Source: an uncultured Aquimarina sp.
Lineage (GTDB): Bacteria > Bacteroidota > Bacteroidia > Flavobacteriales > Flavobacteriaceae
DNA length: 64,000 nt
Assembly (NCBI GenBank): GCA_947500545.1
Contig: CANMSO010000004.1
Coordinates: 124,001-188,000 of the forward strand
Direction: 5' to 3'
A model generated the notes under the pieces. It made no database searches. It was given only the letters and a program-made list of their open reading frames with translations, and was not told the DNA's origin. Below, piece by piece: positions 51,901 through 62,400 of this stretch; positions within the stretch are counted from its first letter, which is position 1; each line of letters begins with the position of its first letter. A program made the position numbers and the translations under genes.

Positions 51901-52892
51901 TTATTATCCATGATATTGTCATTCTCAGTTTCCAGGGTTTTGAAATGCATAAACATTCCTTTTTTATCTGCATACTCAAACACTTTTTCCCATTGCGCAA
52001 GTTTGGATACATCAAATCTATCTTTATGTACACCTTGGTTCCATTGTTGGCCATCATTATATCCATTATAGGTACTTTCATTCACTTTTAACAAGTGCGG
52101 AAACACATTTTCATCATCTCCATGCAGACTTAATGTTAAGAAAGAAAAAGCATTTAATCCTTTATTAGACAAGTACCTCACTACTCCCAATAGTTCGGTC
52201 CCTTTTCCGCCACTCCAAGTATAAGCACTAGCATCTGAAGCCTGGTAATCTTGTTGGTGAGGGTTCCAGGATTTACGGCGATTTCCTCTGTTTGGTGTTG
52301 CATCAAAATCTACATATGCCAACGTATTTTCTGGAGCATCAGCACCTGCTTTTACAAACCAATTTCCGTTTGGACTAGTTGGATTAGTTCCGGTATATCT
52401 AAGATAATGTTGTCCTACATAGCGCAGCATCCCTTTGTTCTTTGCTCTATGATCTCGTCCTCCTTTATCAGATTCTGAAACAGAGAATGACCCATTGCTT
52501 CCGTCCATAAATCCAGCACCAGATCCCCCACCATTAATGGCGACATTAGATCCAGATTTGAATGATGCTGTCCAGTTCCAGGTTCCTGTTTGTTCAGGAG
52601 CAAAATGCACTCGCCACTTATTTCCAGAAGTACAGCTATTATTCTCTGCATTTCCACAAGCTGCATAATATCCAGGTACCTTATAACTCCTGTTGCTTCC
52701 TTGGTGAGTAAATGTGACTTCTAACCTATAATCTGAAAACGGATTAGGGTTTGCCGTTTCTGAGGTATTTGGCCCATTAAATGTTAAGCTGACTTTATGC
52801 CATCTTTTTAGTTCTCCTTCGGGGGTCTGGGCTTGTACCAAAAGCCCTAGAAGGAAAAATGCAATTAGACAATTGAGTTTAGTAAGTTTCAT
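48987..52892 (-). CDS. Multimodular secreted DUF5060 glycosidase-like protein (CBM6, DNRLRE, T9SS)
   Basis: The 1301-residue protein has a signal peptide (to residue 22), then a DUF5060 domain (about 22-120: NPFSDYRLEVTFTHQG, YYAACGNAE). A TIM-barrel-like catalytic region (about 150-525) follows, with LALNWNLSEETTI near 357 and VVANDEQGSAN near 430 as candidate catalytic Glu sites. Next is a putative collagen-binding-like domain (about 530-605). Beyond a Gly/Asp-rich linker come a jelly-roll module with SGQRMQWCAGKNQW and MREDGFEMDKFVL (about 630-807), an Ig-like domain (830-918), a CBM6-like module (928-1053), a DNRLRE/CBM96-like domain (1063-1215), and a T9SS type A sorting domain (1222-1301). 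It should be secreted and cell-bound or released, acting on an unspecified polysaccharide. It is followed by related enzymes on the same strand. Confidence 0.75.
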   Translation of the reverse strand: MKLTKLNCLIAFFLLGLLVQAQTPEGELKRWHKVSLTFNGPNTSETANPNPFSDYRLEVTFTHQGSNRSYKVPGYYAACGNAENNSCTSGNKWRVHFAPEQTGTWNWTASFKSGSNVAINGGGSGAGFMDGSNGSFSVSESDKGGRDHRAKNKGMLRYVGQHYLRYTGTNPTSPNGNWFVKAGADAPENTLAYVDFDATPNRGNRRKSWNPHQQDYQASDASAYTWSGGKGTELLGVVRYLSNKGLNAFSFLTLSLHGDDENVFPHLLKVNESTYNGYNDGQQWNQGVHKDRFDVSKLAQWEKVFEYADKKGMFMHFKTLETENDNIMDNNGFGRQRKLYYRELIARFGHHLALNWNLSEETTIPDNVVKSTAAYIKQMDPYDHHIVIHTYPNQQDQRYNPLLGNNSVLTGASVQTDKNKVHNDVKRWLEKSRNAGKKWVVANDEQGSANIGVDQDGKEDKLVRHKVLWGTLMAGGTGVEYYYGYQTGETDLSAQNHRSRDGKYSDAARALQFFNDNLLGSLTDMVSSDGVTSDGNDYVLAKTGDVYAVYRPNGGSTGLNLPSGNDRYDVQWYNPRSGGDLTAKTTLGGNLVAPDNNDWVALIRKKNGNGGGDGGGDGDCVALEQNGVVAVEAEHFESQSKSDKRKWYVLNGSGSTPTPDPDPDHSNGASDGGYLEILPDTRVTHGDPLINGENFSNTAGQVAIINYKVKFTTSGKYFVWVRAHSTGSEDNGVHVGIDGTWPASGQRMQWCAGKNQWTWESKQRTGANHCGEAQKIFINVPSAGIHTISFSMREDGFEMDKFVLSKTYTKPSGNGPAEVLVDCGDQNSLPQVNVTSPSNGAVFQEGETISLSANASDTDGTIAKVEFFVNGNLVGTEQQAPYQTSTTIANAGSYAITAKATDNDGAVTTSTAINIQIEGNTPPPTGAIDIPGAFEAESFDSKSGSIRIENTPGTSNQNLGYIKNGDYTNYNVNIASNGMYTFDFYASSAGVGGSVDIIEAGNTVGSITLPVTGQWHNYKKYSVDVSLTKGEKVLRLLYKGASGYLFNIDRIVTSELAAPVEQTITLSPIHDAYLQGATRFNSDIVRVEQSKRTGYLMFDLSSINGTITNAQLKFTVNSDPGNGNLTVHRGTSNNWTENNLANGNKPSVGNLLGSLNNTYAIGNAKTVNLNAVAVSGNKLSLILRMTSGNDFAFASKENGINKPPQLVITYTSARQQSLISDNSNISVFPNPITDRVSVSGASVGSRVKIFNSTGMLQKEVIIKEGQNWIDMYDLPSGYYILNVLEQNKTNKVMSTRKIIKQ

Positions 52893-53025
52893 AATTAAAA
52901 AAATTTAGTTAAACGTATTTATGTTATTATTAATTAAGTATCAACATGCATATTGCATACGCATAACTAGGGGTAGAAGGAGAGATGTTTGATTATCTCC
53001 CTTGTTATAAAATTTGTTATTCGTT

Positions 53026-56000
53026 TTATCTGTTAATGATTATTTTTCTTCTAGATTTTTGATTTGTAGAAATATCTATTATTTCTAAAATGTAAATCCC
53101 ATGTGATAGTTTATCAACCAAAAGCCTAATAGAACTTTGCTTTTCTCTGAAATAAGTAGATTGAATTATATCTCCTGCTAAATTCATAAGTCTTACTTGC
53201 ATATCTTTTAAATCTCCCAAATTTGATATATCTATATAACTTATAGCAGGATTAGGGTGCGCTCTAATATTTATGAGTTTATTTTTATTAATTACGGCTG
53301 TTGCTGTTTCAGCTGGTTCAACACCCCAAATTAAATTTTCATTTACATACATTGTTATATTTTCGTTAATCAGAAAATCTGTAAATGATGCATTATAAGA
53401 GTAATCATCATTTTCATCGAAAGAACTCCAATTTGCTTTGGCAAAACGAGCTTGAATAGGCCCTGAGTTTGTTTTTGCTGTTAATACACCCGAATTTGAT
53501 GCGAAAAAAATCTCGAGATAATTCATTCCCCTAGCCTCGCCAAATACGCCTTGAACATTATTTGTCCCTAATTGTGCCCAATCGCACCAAAAATTGAGGT
53601 TATTATTTTCTTCAGCAGTAAACCAATATCTAATCGTAAGGTCATTATACGAAACGGCACTATTACCATTATTTACTATTTCAAGGTGCGGGTTAATCAT
53701 ATTGTCAGATGAGTTTCCGTTACCTCCATCTCTATACTCTACTAAAAGGTCTGAAATTGGAAGCTCTTCTTCTACTGTAATAATCACAGTATCTGTATCT
53801 ACCCCGCCTTGACCATTATCTACGGTAAGAAGTACAGAATATGATCCAATGGTATTAAAAGTATGCGTTATATTCTGTCCTGTTCCTAGAGTTCCATCTC
53901 CAAAATCCCAAGTATATAAAAGTGTATTTCCTGCTGGATCAGAAGATGCTGAAGCATCAAAAGTTACTATTAAGGGTGCAATTCCTGATGTTACATCAGA
54001 AATAAAAGATGCTACCGGTGGCTGATTAGGATCTGTAATAGTGATTATGATTGTATCACTATCTAAATTCCCATTACCATCATCTACTGTTAATGTAACT
54101 AGTTGGTCCCCAAACTCAGTAAACTCATAAGTCGTCGTAACTCCTGTTTTTGTAACCCCATTTCCAAAATCCCATTCATATGTTAATACATCTCCATTAG
54201 GATCTGTAGATCCTGAAGCATCAAATGTTACGGATAATGGGCCATTTCCTGATATTGTAGAAGCCTCGATAACGGCTGTAGGAGAATCAATTGTTGTTCC
54301 TGGTTCGATACCGCTAATCAATTTTCCGTTAAGATATAGTGCAACTTTATCCCATTCTACAAACTCTTTTTTGGTACCATCATAAGAGTAGTCATTAGAT
54401 TGATCAGTATTGGACCAAACACTATTAGCAATTTTGGGTTCCATCCTACCAGAACCATCGTTTCTTCCTAGTACTCCTGCGGCTGGATTAAAAGTAATTT
54501 CCAGGTAATGTTTTTTATCTTCTGTTTTTACTATTTCTCCTTTAATATTATTACTACCGATCATTGCATAGTCTACATAAAAGTTGAATGGCAAATCATC
54601 TTCTGCTTCAAACCAATATCGAATGCTTAGATCTGAATACGATACATCCTGTGATGAGTTATTGAATATTCTGAAATGTGGTTTGATTACATTGCTTACT
54701 ACTGCAGAAGAAGCATCCTTATATTCGAGGGTAAGTATACCTTCTCCTCCGATTTGAATGTTACGAGGTGTTGATGTTTTTGTAATACCATTTACGCCAG
54801 TTGCTACCGCTGTAATTTTATATTGACCATCAGGAAGACCTTGCAGATCCAATTCATATGGAGCAAAAACATCTTCACCTACTAATTCTCCATCACTAAA
54901 AAATTCTACTTTGGCTACTGTGTTATTTTCATTAAGTAGGTTAGCTTCGATATGCACTTCGCTTCCAGACACATATTTATCACCAGATTTGGGAAACATT
55001 AAAGACAGGTAAATAGTCTCTCCACCAGACATCTTTTCCATCCTTAGCGCATGTTCTTTATAGATTGCTACTTCTACGTCACCTTCAAATACAGCGAACT
55101 TGTCTCTTGGAGTTCGATTATCCGGAAACCACCAAAATCCACTTGCTCCAATTTTATTTTCTTCAATGAAACTATACATTTCTTCCCACCATTCAAAGCG
55201 TTCTTGTATCTCTACATTAAACTCTCCTATATACAATGGTTTTTTAATTACATTGTGAGATTCATCTGCCCATTGAGCCATAAGTTTCATAGTTTGTTCT
55301 AATGTGAAATTAGACCAGCTTTCACGTATATAAGGATGTGCAGAGGTAAAGTCTACAAATGGAGATTCATGAATTTTAATAAAATCATTTCCTTCATCTC
55401 CACCAAAATCATATTTTAATCCGTGTGCCTCTATGCCAGTACCTAATAAATGTTTTGAATCAATTGACTTGATAAATGCTCCCATATCATCTACCCAGGC
55501 TCTTAGAGTATTTGACGTAAGATCATCTCCAAATCCTTGATATCTAGGTTCGTTCATTAACTCCCATGCAAGGATAGTAGGGTCGTTTCTATATTCTACA
55601 CCGTCATAGTGATTTTTACGTGTAATAAAATATTTTACATAATCTTTAAATCCCTGTATTGCAGATTCATTGGTAAAAAATTGTCCTTGATCATGAGTTC
55701 CTGCACCAGCTACCTCTATTCCTTCCCACTTAAGACGATCCTTGATCCCGCCATAATCATTCCAGTAATTTTCTAATGCTATGATTAGTTTTATCCCATT
55801 CGCTTCAGCTGACTTTACGATATAATCAAATAACGAAAACTGAGCTTCGCTATAGACTCCTTTCAGAGGTTCAAATCCATGCCAATCTTCATGACTAAAT
55901 CCCCATAATCGTACAACCCGGATTCCGTTCACATACAATCTGCGCATATGCTCATCGATACGATCTTTATCCATAAATTGGGTTTCTATATCACCACTAG

Positions 56001-56178
56001 AAGATCCATAAGTGAAAAAATCATAAACATTCGCTCCTGAAAAATAGAAAGGTCTCCCGTCAAGCATAAATTTCTCTGCCTCGGTATACACAAACCCAGG
56101 GCTTTGTGAATACAAATAATTGCTAACACATAGCATCAAGCAACATAAGGCCAGTATTTTTTTAAGAATTGTTCTCAT
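53026..56178 (-). CDS. Secreted GH5-type beta-mannanase with two CBM3 and two PKD domains
   Basis: The 1050-residue protein has a signal peptide (to residue 24) and a GH5-like TIM barrel (about 25-385). Conserved parts include VVRLWGFSHEDW, the acid/base Glu in ILAWELMNEPRYQG near 207 and the nucleophile in PLYIGEFNVE near 318; the closest group is the mannan endo-1,4-beta-mannosidases. An Ig-like domain (392-475), a CBM3 (482-627), two PKD domains with TYEWDFGNG and LYTWDFGDG (637-803), a second CBM3 (808-957) and a T9SS sorting domain (970-1050) follow. CBM3 modules bind crystalline cellulose, so the enzyme probably acts on mannan in cellulose-rich plant or algal walls. It is likely the middle gene of a three-gene block. 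Confidence 0.85.
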   Translation of the reverse strand: MRTILKKILALCCLMLCVSNYLYSQSPGFVYTEAEKFMLDGRPFYFSGANVYDFFTYGSSSGDIETQFMDKDRIDEHMRRLYVNGIRVVRLWGFSHEDWHGFEPLKGVYSEAQFSLFDYIVKSAEANGIKLIIALENYWNDYGGIKDRLKWEGIEVAGAGTHDQGQFFTNESAIQGFKDYVKYFITRKNHYDGVEYRNDPTILAWELMNEPRYQGFGDDLTSNTLRAWVDDMGAFIKSIDSKHLLGTGIEAHGLKYDFGGDEGNDFIKIHESPFVDFTSAHPYIRESWSNFTLEQTMKLMAQWADESHNVIKKPLYIGEFNVEIQERFEWWEEMYSFIEENKIGASGFWWFPDNRTPRDKFAVFEGDVEVAIYKEHALRMEKMSGGETIYLSLMFPKSGDKYVSGSEVHIEANLLNENNTVAKVEFFSDGELVGEDVFAPYELDLQGLPDGQYKITAVATGVNGITKTSTPRNIQIGGEGILTLEYKDASSAVVSNVIKPHFRIFNNSSQDVSYSDLSIRYWFEAEDDLPFNFYVDYAMIGSNNIKGEIVKTEDKKHYLEITFNPAAGVLGRNDGSGRMEPKIANSVWSNTDQSNDYSYDGTKKEFVEWDKVALYLNGKLISGIEPGTTIDSPTAVIEASTISGNGPLSVTFDASGSTDPNGDVLTYEWDFGNGVTKTGVTTTYEFTEFGDQLVTLTVDDGNGNLDSDTIIITITDPNQPPVASFISDVTSGIAPLIVTFDASASSDPAGNTLLYTWDFGDGTLGTGQNITHTFNTIGSYSVLLTVDNGQGGVDTDTVIITVEEELPISDLLVEYRDGGNGNSSDNMINPHLEIVNNGNSAVSYNDLTIRYWFTAEENNNLNFWCDWAQLGTNNVQGVFGEARGMNYLEIFFASNSGVLTAKTNSGPIQARFAKANWSSFDENDDYSYNASFTDFLINENITMYVNENLIWGVEPAETATAVINKNKLINIRAHPNPAISYIDISNLGDLKDMQVRLMNLAGDIIQSTYFREKQSSIRLLVDKLSHGIYILEIIDISTNQKSRRKIIINR

Positions 56179-56372
56179 AATAGAATGATTAGTTGAGTTT
56201 TATTTATTTTTTTACATTAATGTTAAACTTGTAGTTCCAATTAACTATATAAAAATGTTCTCATGACTCCGCTTTTTCAAAATACTATGGTATAAGTATT
56301 TTAAAAGGTTAGATATCTAATTGTTCATTTCCCTTAAAATTTTGCTAAGCACATTTTACACTTGAAATCCTT

Positions 56373-56404
56373 GTTGCGTATCTCATGCACATGGGATACG
56401 CAAC
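56373..56404 (-). terminator. Long hairpin after the giant cytochrome gene
   Basis: Stem GTTGCGTATC / GATACGCAAC continuing through T-G and CAT/ATG into a tiny loop. It follows the stop of the giant gene by 14 bases on the minus strand. The 3' side (AAGGATTTC) has only a weak T-run. Confidence 0.65.
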
Positions 56405-56417
56405 AGGGATTATTTTA

Positions 56418-59400
56418 TCATTTCATGATTTGTTTGATAATACTTTGATTTCGTTTTTGGATCTGCACAAAATAAACTCCCCTTTCCAGTGCATTCATGT
56501 TTATTTCGATCTGTGGTAAATCATGATGAATTGATTGAGTAAATAATATTTTTCCAGAAATATCAACGAGTCTGACAATAAAACCTTTAAAGCTTTGTTC
56601 ACTACGCAAGGTTAACGTATTGATAACCGGATTAGGAAATGCTTTTACTTGTTTTAATTGATCAATAGCTGATATATTTTTAACTGTATTTTCGCAATTA
56701 GGTGCTGTTGTACTATTACTAAAATATATAGTAAAACCACTGTTGGACACTAATACAAAATTATCTCCATCTAAGGTGGCATTATACGTCCCATCAAAAT
56801 TTGGAATTTCTGTCCCAGAGAATGTAATTTCTGGTTGAGTTTCATTGAAGTTTTGATTTGTGATACTTGCCATTAAATCGATCCACCATCCCGGACTACC
56901 ATTATTGGTATTCATTGATAATTGATACAATCCATTATTTGTCAAATCCCAATTTATTGTAAAATTGGTCATGTTACTCAAATCAGGGCCACCAGTACCT
57001 AAAACGTGAACCTCTGTATAACTTACATTAGCAATAGTTTGTAGCGCTAAATTTTGAGGCGCTCCAAAGGCACAACTACCCGTAGTACCAGATTCGGTTA
57101 TGGTTATTGTTTTAGTCGTTGTATCTTTTGTTCCTATTGCATCAGAAACACTTAATGAGACTGTATACTGACCAGCAATTGTAAACTCATGAGAGGCGAT
57201 TACCCCAGTAGCTGTGGTGCCATCTCCAAAATCCCATGAATACGATACAATACTGCCTTCTGAAATTGTGGAGGTCGAAGCATCAAAACTAATGATGACA
57301 GGCGCAATTCCTGTGGTAACATCTGATACAAAATTAGCTTCAGCTATAGGTCCACCTGGTACTTCTGCAGTAATTGTTACCACATTAGAAACATCAGAAT
57401 TTATACCATCACTAATCGTAAGAGTTACTGCATACGATCCAGGTTGTGAATAGGTATATAATGGGTTCGCTACATCGCTGGTCATACCGTCTCCAAAATC
57501 CCAAGTATAATTAATTGTACTACCTAAAGGAAATACAGATGAGGAGGAGTCGAAATTCACAACTAGTGGTACGATACCTGAAACGGGTGTAGCAGAGAAA
57601 TTAGCCTCTAATCCTATATCGGGTGTAAGTACTGTAATTACTGTAGTCGCTGTATCACTTTTGCCTTTACCATCATCTATTGTTAAAACTACATTCTGAT
57701 CCCCGGGTTCATTAAATGTATATGATGCTGTAACTCCTATTGCAGTACCTCCATTCCCGAAGTCCCAACTATAGGTTAGTGTATCCCCATCTGGATCACT
57801 AGAACCAGAAGCATCAAAATCAACTATTAATGGTGCCAATCCCTGTGCAGTATTGGTAATGAAGCTTGCAGAAGGTTTTCCATTGGTATCTGGTATACTT
57901 CCGGTAGGTTCTAATCCCCAGACTAATTCGCCTTTATGATATAATGTAACTAAAACATGGGGAGTTAAAGCTGTTTTACCAGGGTCATATGAAAAATCAT
58001 TACTCTGATCATGAGTTTGATATCCCGAATGATGCAATCTAGTTTGTATTTGACCAGATTTTCCATTTGCAGATAAATTTCCTGAGGCAGCACCAAAACC
58101 AACTTCGAGATAATCATGTGTTCCTGTAGTATTAAAACTTCCTGTAGTGCCTGTTACTGCAGAATAGTCTATGTTAGAGACCATCGGTATGTCATTTTCT
58201 GAAGTAAACCAATATCGAATCTTAAAATCTGCAAGATTTACAGCTTCCTGAGCTTCATTTACTATCTGAAATATAGGTTTTAATTCTTGAATTGAAACTC
58301 CAGAGCTACCATCTCTATACTCTACACTAAAAGGTGTATCTGGCAAGTTACTAAACCGCTCATCTACCGTAAAAGTTATTTCTGTAGGATCTCCTGATAA
58401 TGTTCCATCTGCTTTGGCTAGTACCATTTTGATGGTATGTGGTCCTTCTGCAAGGTTAGCTACAGGAATTGGTTTTATTTCAAAAACAGCTCCTTTTTCA
58501 ACTCCATCTATAAAATATTTTACATGCTGTCCTCCTGGAGTTATATTCCATTGAAAAGTAGAAAACTTGATTTCAAAATCAGGACCTACTAATCCTCCGT
58601 TTGAGGGAGAATCTATCATCACAGTTGGACCTTGTGGTAAAGGATCATTTGTAACATTTACTGTAATGGTTTCTCCTAAATCAGTAAGAGAATTATCACT
58701 ACGTTCCATTTGTAAGGCTAATTCATGTGGTCCTTCTGTTAAAGAAGTAGGATCAGTAAGCACTCCTCCACTAGTAACCAAACCTCTATCTTGTCCATCA
58801 ATTCTAAACCTAAGTTTATATTGTTGTGAAGGAATTGACCAACCTTCGGTCTTAAATTTGATCTTTAATGGAGTATTAACCAACTCACCATCTAACGGAG
58901 ATTCAAAAAACACATCAGGCAGAGGCCCGATAGGTGTATTGACATCACCTCCATGAAGCGTCCATAACACAGCTGCATCAAACATCTTAAGCCCTTCATC
59001 AGTCAATAAATGCATAAATTGATCCCTAAGGGGGAAAGCTACTCTTCTTGAAGGAATGGCAATACTGGGTTCATATCCAAATAGTATAGGTTTTGTTCCA
59101 GCTTTAGCGATAATTATAGCTTCGTCTGTTGGGTTACCAAAAGGCAAACTCTGAGTGATCGAATACAAAGCAGTTTGTGCTCCTGAACCTGCTGCCATTG
59201 GGTGATCCGGATTTGTGATAGTAATATTCGAAAATCCTTCGGGAGTAATACCATAACCTGTATTTAACTCTCCAGATGCCAATCTCAATTTACCATACAT
59301 AAAAGGGTTCCAGGTCATTAATGGTACTTTTGCTGCTTCAAGATCATTTCCTAATTCTCTTGGGTCTACTGTAGAAGATACAAGTACTAAATCAAAAGGA

Positions 59401-62400
59401 TTTGCTGATTGCGGACTAGTTGCTTCTTCATCTGAAAATAAGGTGATCTCAAATCCTAGCTTTTGCTCCAAGCGTGATTTGATGCGTTGATCTTCAGAAG
59501 TCAAATTATTCTTATCGCCAACAACAAACATCACCTTTATGGTATTCTTATACTGTACATTTATCTCTGGTGTAATAGAAGCTGTATTCCCGTTATTATA
59601 AAATACTTTGGCAGTAATGGTATATGTTTTCCAAATAATTGGGGTCCATGTCGACTCAAAAGGACTGGTAATTACTTCTTCAACTAAGGCATTATCAACA
59701 TAGTATTGAACCTTAGTAACACCCTCTATATTTGTTTCAATACTTAGTTTTACTGGATCTGCTTTATCAATAACAGTCCCATTTTCAGGAGAAGTTATTT
59801 TTAATACCTGTTGTGATACTGGTGCCTCTTCGGACCCATCAATTTGCTTAAGGTATGCTTCTAACTGTTTCATTTGGGCAGTACTTAATGTAGAAGTAGC
59901 TCCATGAGCATTATTGGTATTACGACTTGTAAACACTTCCGTCAGAGTCTTAGCTGATCCATCATGCAAATATGGAGCTGTAGCCCATACATCTTTTAAT
60001 GTAGGGACATCTAATGCTAATAATTTTTCCCCTAAACGGCCTCCACTATTAGATATAATTGTTCCAACATCATGCATCTTACCAGTTTGACTATCGGTAA
60101 AAGCTTCTCCACTATGACAAGAAGCACATTTTAAATCTTCGAACAATGATTTTCCTGCTACACCATCGGTAGTTAAACTTCCGTTAGCATTACGATATGG
60201 GCTGGCACCAAAGGTGTTTAATGACTCTATGTATGCTGCTAAGGCATCAAGGTCTGCAGACTTTCCTTTTTTTGCATCTCCCAGAGATAAAGCAGTAGTT
60301 CCTTCATTAAAATCTGCTTCACTCATAAACCCTTGCCCTTTAAAATGAAAACGAATATCATTTTCAAAGTCTTGTATTTCGTTAAAATTCGCACTCCAAT
60401 GTACTCTACCATGTGCTGTCCCCGCTCTACCAATCAAGGAAATTGTATTTCGTAACCCTTCTCCTCTATCTGTAAAATCCCATGTACGACCATCCTGAGT
60501 ACCGTCACTATGACAACTTACACAACTGATATATCCATCGGTTCCCATTCTTAAATCTGAAGCATCATAAAAAACCTGCTTTCCTTTTAATACTACAGGA
60601 GACAACGTCTCAGTACTTACAGTGATAATAGTTTCTACTTCTTTAAGGGTGTTACTTCCTGTTTTGATCATATCTGAAGCATCAAAAATAGAAACACTAC
60701 GATCCATGAAGTTTTTTACAAATACACGATTCGTATTTAAATCTATAGCTAAACCTTGAGGTGCTTTACCTACATCTTTTTTTAATAGTTCTAACCCTCT
60801 TTTTGGGTCAATTACTACGATTCTATTATTACCCTGCATAGTCACAAAAAGGTAATTACCCGTTGGACTGTATATCGCAGAAGATGGTTGGCCGTGATTA
60901 TCTATATCTAACCGCTTACTAAGTTCTTCTTTACTCGTTGTTAAATTAATTGGAGAAATTGCCGTACGTACTACATTATCAAAAGTCAATGGTTTACCAT
61001 CTCTTGCAAGTCCTCTAAGAATATTGTCTTTTTTGGCTACCGACCAAGCTGATGTATTATCAGGGTGTATCGTAATTCCTGCCACATAATTTGGTAATCC
61101 TCTACCTTCATTTCCGTTATCTACCGTAAAATTATCAACAACCAACGGAATTGTATTTTTTAGTGTAAACGTGTTTAGATTTACTTCCCAAATTTGTCCT
61201 GCTGCATCTTCAGATATAAATCTAGTCACTAATAGTTTTGCTCCATCACCAGTAACCGCTAGTGCGCGAGGCGTAGCACCTACATCCAATGATGCTTTTA
61301 TAGTATTCGTTATTGGCGATAGTTCTATAAGTTGTCCTGATCCAAAAGCAGACACAAACCCTCGACTACCATCTGGTGTAAAGACAATACCATAAGGTCT
61401 CGATCCTTTGGACAATGCAATTTTTGTTGCTAATGTTCCGTCTGTTTTTAATACATATACCTCATCAGAATCACGACAGGTTATCCAGGCTCTCCCGGTA
61501 GCATCCAGTGCAATATTTACTGGATCTTTACCTACAGAAACTTCTTTAATGACTTTAAGGTCATCTGCATTTACAAGTGTTACGGTATTATTATCAGGGT
61601 TTACCGACCAAACGATTCTATTTTTTGAATCTACCGTTATTGGACCTGATTGTGTTGGTAATTCTAAGGGAATTCCTGATGTAACAACTATAGATTGAGA
61701 ACCTACAACAAATCCTCCGTTATTATCAGAAACCTGTACCTGAACCAAATAATTGCCAGTTTCTGCATACGTATGTGAAGTAGTTTTTCCTATCCATGCA
61801 GTTTTTGGTGACCCATCACCAAAATCCCACCGATAGGTAAGTGTATTTCCATCTGCATCGGTAGCATTTGCTTTAAAATCTATTGCTGTATTTATGGTTA
61901 CCGGAGAGGGAACACTTAAATCAATCCCAGTAATTTCTGGTGATTGATTAGAGGTGTCTCCTCCTGTAGTGAAATAAAAAATATATTCTTCCATCCCATT
62001 ACCCACAGCATCTTTAATTCCTCCTTCTACAAATTTGACTTCGTATGTGGTATTGGGTAGTAATGTCTCTTTTGGGGCATAATTAACAACTTGATATGAA
62101 GTTGTCGTAACATCACCTTTAATTGGGATTCCTCCTAAAGGGCTTACTTGTATTGTTTTATCATTTAAGGTTAGATCGTCTAACGTCTCATTGATTACAA
62201 AACCTAGTGTGGTTGTTTGTGGTTGATTTATAGCTCCGGCTATAGGAAAATGATGCCCAACAGTTGGTGGTTTTGTATCCAACCCATCCTGGTGTGCAAA
62301 AATTGAAGTTTTATCATCCCCACTAGCCACGAGAATATGTCCAATTGGCATCCATTGGTTATCAATAAATTGAAGAGTTTCATCACTCGATGGAGGAAAG

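Noticed and set aside
50535..52478. Several plus-strand frames of 60-110 residues inside the DUF5060 gene
   Set aside because: Antisense shadows with Cys/Ser-rich compositions and no motifs; the minus-strand gene is fully supported by domains.
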